From Azospirillum formosense (GTDB lineage: Bacteria; Pseudomonadota; Alphaproteobacteria; Azospirillales; Azospirillaceae), in assembly GCF_040500525.1 (NCBI RefSeq), contig NZ_CP159403.1, positions 697,001 through 761,000 on the forward strand: a DNA stretch of 64,000 bases, in the 5' to 3' direction. Below the pieces are notes generated by a model. That model ran no database searches. It worked only from the letters and a program-made list of their open reading frames with translations, and was not told where the DNA came from. The position numbers were made by a program, and so were the translations under genes. Numbering within the stretch: position 1 is the stretch's first letter; each line of letters begins with the position of its first letter. Below, piece by piece: positions 62,843-64,000 of this stretch.

Positions 62843-62858
62843 CCGGTAATACCACGCC
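62843..62858. repeat. 16-mer shared with 55924-55939
   Basis: ccggtaataccacgcc, identical and in the same orientation. Preceded by tttgacattaatga, so it could be a regulator site near a promoter. Confidence 0.6.
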
Positions 62859-62899
62859 GGTGGCTTGAGCTATGCTCTTGGTTTGATGGATCTTCCGGG

Positions 62900-62924
62900 A
62901 AGGGCATAAAGGGTTATGCCTTTT
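62900..62924 (+). terminator. Rho-independent terminator-like hairpin
   Basis: ggcataa-aggg-ttatgcc (7 bp, up to 10 with flanking A-U/G-U pairs) is followed by tttt. It is 125 nt after the reductase stop. Confidence 0.5.
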
Positions 62925-63101
62925 GGGCTCGGCCGGACGTTTACACCTGATTAAGAATTTGGGCCTTAGGACTCTCGCCATTGCGAAAGGCGGTCCGTGC
63001 GACGGGGTGTGGCCCGGCGCACAGCGGGACGAGCGGGACGGCGGCATGATGCCGTCACCCAGCAACCCGGCCAGCCTGCCAGAACGAACGGAACCTGCTT
63101 C

Positions 63102-63293
63102 ATGGCCCAATCCGTGACCCGCGCGCTTCAAGCCATCAAACGCCACAACGCCAAGCCGGAGCAGATCGACCACGCCATCCTCAGCGCCATCAACGTGACG
63201 CTGTGCATGCAGTCCGGCGGCAACGACCGGGTCGCGGAAGGCTTCAACCAGGACATCGCGCTGAGCGGACGGGCCTTCGGCGTCCGGAGCTGA
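63102..63293 (+). CDS. 63-aa hypothetical protein
   Basis: The protein begins MAQSVTRALQAIKRHNAKPE, followed by DHAILSAINVTLCMQSGG and a short acidic-free tail. It is soluble, helical and of normal codon bias. No ribosome site is strong. It ends next to the convergent cbpM gene. Unknown function. Confidence 0.55.
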   Translation: MAQSVTRALQAIKRHNAKPEQIDHAILSAINVTLCMQSGGNDRVAEGFNQDIALSGRAFGVRS

Positions 63294-63294
63294 T

Positions 63295-63663
63295 CTACTC
63301 CTCTTCTACCCCCCGCTTCCGCAGCTCGTCCTGCAGCAGATAGCGGGCTTCCGGCGGCAGATCGCCGATGGCTTCGGCCAACACGCGCAAGCGCCGCCGC
63401 AGCCCGTAGACGGTATCGAGCAGCGACAGCACGACCGGCATCGCCTCGTCGTCGAGCGCCAAATCCTCCCGCAGATCGCAGATCAATTCCAGCCGGGCCA
63501 TGTCGGCCGCGCTGAAGACGAAACCGGTCCCTTCGTGCCGCGGCCTCAGCCAGTGCCGCTCCACCCACACCGTCAGCTGGCTGGAGGAGACGCGCCGGCA
63601 GGTGGCCAGCACCTCCTCGGTCCGCCACCCCGCGCCGTCCGCTTGCCTGTCGTCCTGGCCCAT
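63295..63663 (-). CDS. cbpM: CbpM chaperone modulator
   Basis: The protein has 122 residues. A MerR-like N terminus (RTEEVLATCRRVSSSQLTVWVERHWLRP) and a C-terminal helical half (MPVVLSLLDTVYGLRRRLRVLAEAIGDLP) match CbpM, which binds and inhibits the DnaJ-like co-chaperone CbpA. It follows the cbpA stop with one base between, the usual operon order. Confidence 0.9.
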   Translation of the reverse strand: MGQDDRQADGAGWRTEEVLATCRRVSSSQLTVWVERHWLRPRHEGTGFVFSAADMARLELICDLREDLALDDEAMPVVLSLLDTVYGLRRRLRVLAEAIGDLPPEARYLLQDELRKRGVEEE

Positions 63664-63664
63664 G

Positions 63665-64000
63665 TCACGCGGCCTCCATGTCCCGTCTCGGGTTGTGGTC
63701 GGACTTCCAATCCCGGACGAACGCCTCCAGCGCCGGGTCGGGCGCGTCGGGCAGGGCGATGCGCAGCGTCACGTACTGGTCGCCGCGCGTCCCGTCCGCT
63801 CCGGAAAGGCCCTTTCCCTTCAACCGCAGGCGCGTGCCGTTGTTCGCCCCCTTCGGGACGGTCAGCATCACCGGCCCGTCGATCGTGGGCACGCGCACCT
63901 TGCCGCCCAGCACCGCCTCGGCCAGGGTCACCGGCAGGTCGAGCTGGATGTCGTTGCCCTCGCGGCGGAACCAGGGATGGGGGGCGACCTTGACCGTCAC
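63665..64000 (-). CDS. cbpA: CbpA-like DnaJ-family co-chaperone, 5' end beyond the window
   Basis: The C-terminal 111 residues are visible. HPWFRREGNDIQLDLPVTLAEAVLGGKVRVPTIDGPVMLTVPKGANNGTRLRLKGKGL is the second half of the DnaJ C-terminal substrate-binding region; no Cys-rich zinc domain is seen, as in CbpA. It recruits DnaK to substrates. The J domain must lie past the right edge. Confidence 0.92.
   Translation of the reverse strand: MTVKVAPHPWFRREGNDIQLDLPVTLAEAVLGGKVRVPTIDGPVMLTVPKGANNGTRLRLKGKGLSGADGTRGDQYVTLRIALPDAPDPALEAFVRDWKSDHNPRRDMEAA

Larger units (their letters stand above)
62777..63101. other. 325-nt region with terminator and shared 16-mer
   Basis: It contains ttgacattaat, the 16-mer at 62843-62858 and a hairpin with a short T-run (62900-62924). 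The rest has no ORF or RNA gene that I can support. Confidence 0.45.

Overview
The window is a gene-dense, very GC-rich chromosomal segment with strong G/C third-position bias, which gives long antisense shadow ORFs. The gene set (a PhyR-type general stress regulator, an RpoH paralogue with a class-specific RpoH box, a CbpA/CbpM pair, HpnK-like and GtrA-like genes, many TPR proteins, PAS/GGDEF/EAL and hybrid-kinase signalling) fits an alphaproteobacterium of the Rhodospirillales, most likely Azospirillum or a close relative. That assignment is inference. I saw no rRNA, tRNA, CRISPR array, insertion sequence or prophage. The only clearly accessory-looking piece is a vapBC pair inside the hut genes.

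Layout. 0-6 kb: a truncated TPR protein, a TPR-methyltransferase, then an envelope group on the minus strand (unknown secreted protein, BON lipoprotein, N-acetylmuramoyl-L-alanine amidase) and a 55-aa coiled-coil protein with its own promoter and terminator. 6.7-8.6 kb: cassette 1, three overlapping genes for an ExbB/TolQ-like channel, an ExbD-position protein with an unusual periplasmic domain, and a small membrane-anchored protein. 9-12 kb: purU, phyR and a candidate stress sRNA. 12-16.6 kb: MarR with an aminobenzoate-type CoA ligase, GtrA, a methyltransferase and an HpnK-like deacetylase. 16.7-20.3 kb: hutI-vapB-vapC-hutU. 20.3-23.5 kb: a DMT exporter, an XRE regulator facing a methyltransferase across a palindromic operator, and a GNAT. 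23.6-29.3 kb: a complete dppABCDF-like peptide ABC operon. 29.3-33.8 kb: DUF3072, bacteriohemerythrin, cassette 2 (a paralogous copy of the three-gene cassette) and yajQ. 33.9-46.3 kb: M23 peptidase, response regulator, rpoH, a PAS-GGDEF-EAL phosphodiesterase, a K+/H+ antiporter, a barrel-like protein, small lipoproteins, a patatin and an MsbA-like exporter. 46.4-55.7 kb: a hybrid histidine kinase, a TPR-glycosyltransferase-like protein, a dual-specificity phosphatase, two tandem unknown paralogues with paired Cys-Pro motifs, rlmJ and a lytic transglycosylase. 56.2-64 kb: a second TPR-methyltransferase, LysR/wrbA/glutathionyl-hydroquinone reductase, an Hpt and receiver pair, a thioredoxin-reductase-like enzyme, and cbpM with the end of cbpA.

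The strongest candidate for an undescribed system is the duplicated cassette at 6728-8587 and 30716-32560. All three proteins are paralogous between the loci and the order and overlaps match. The second protein keeps the aspartate at the start of its transmembrane helix that ExbD/TolR/MotB-type stators use for proton flow, but carries a conserved YfaP-like beta domain instead of the usual periplasmic domain. The third protein looks like a dedicated partner of no family I recognise. A second theme is general stress control: next to phyR, upstream of a DUF3072 gene and upstream of the thioredoxin-reductase-like gene there are GGAAC-N16/17-TGTT elements resembling EcfG promoters. The one next to phyR would drive a roughly 85-nt RNA ending in a strong terminator.
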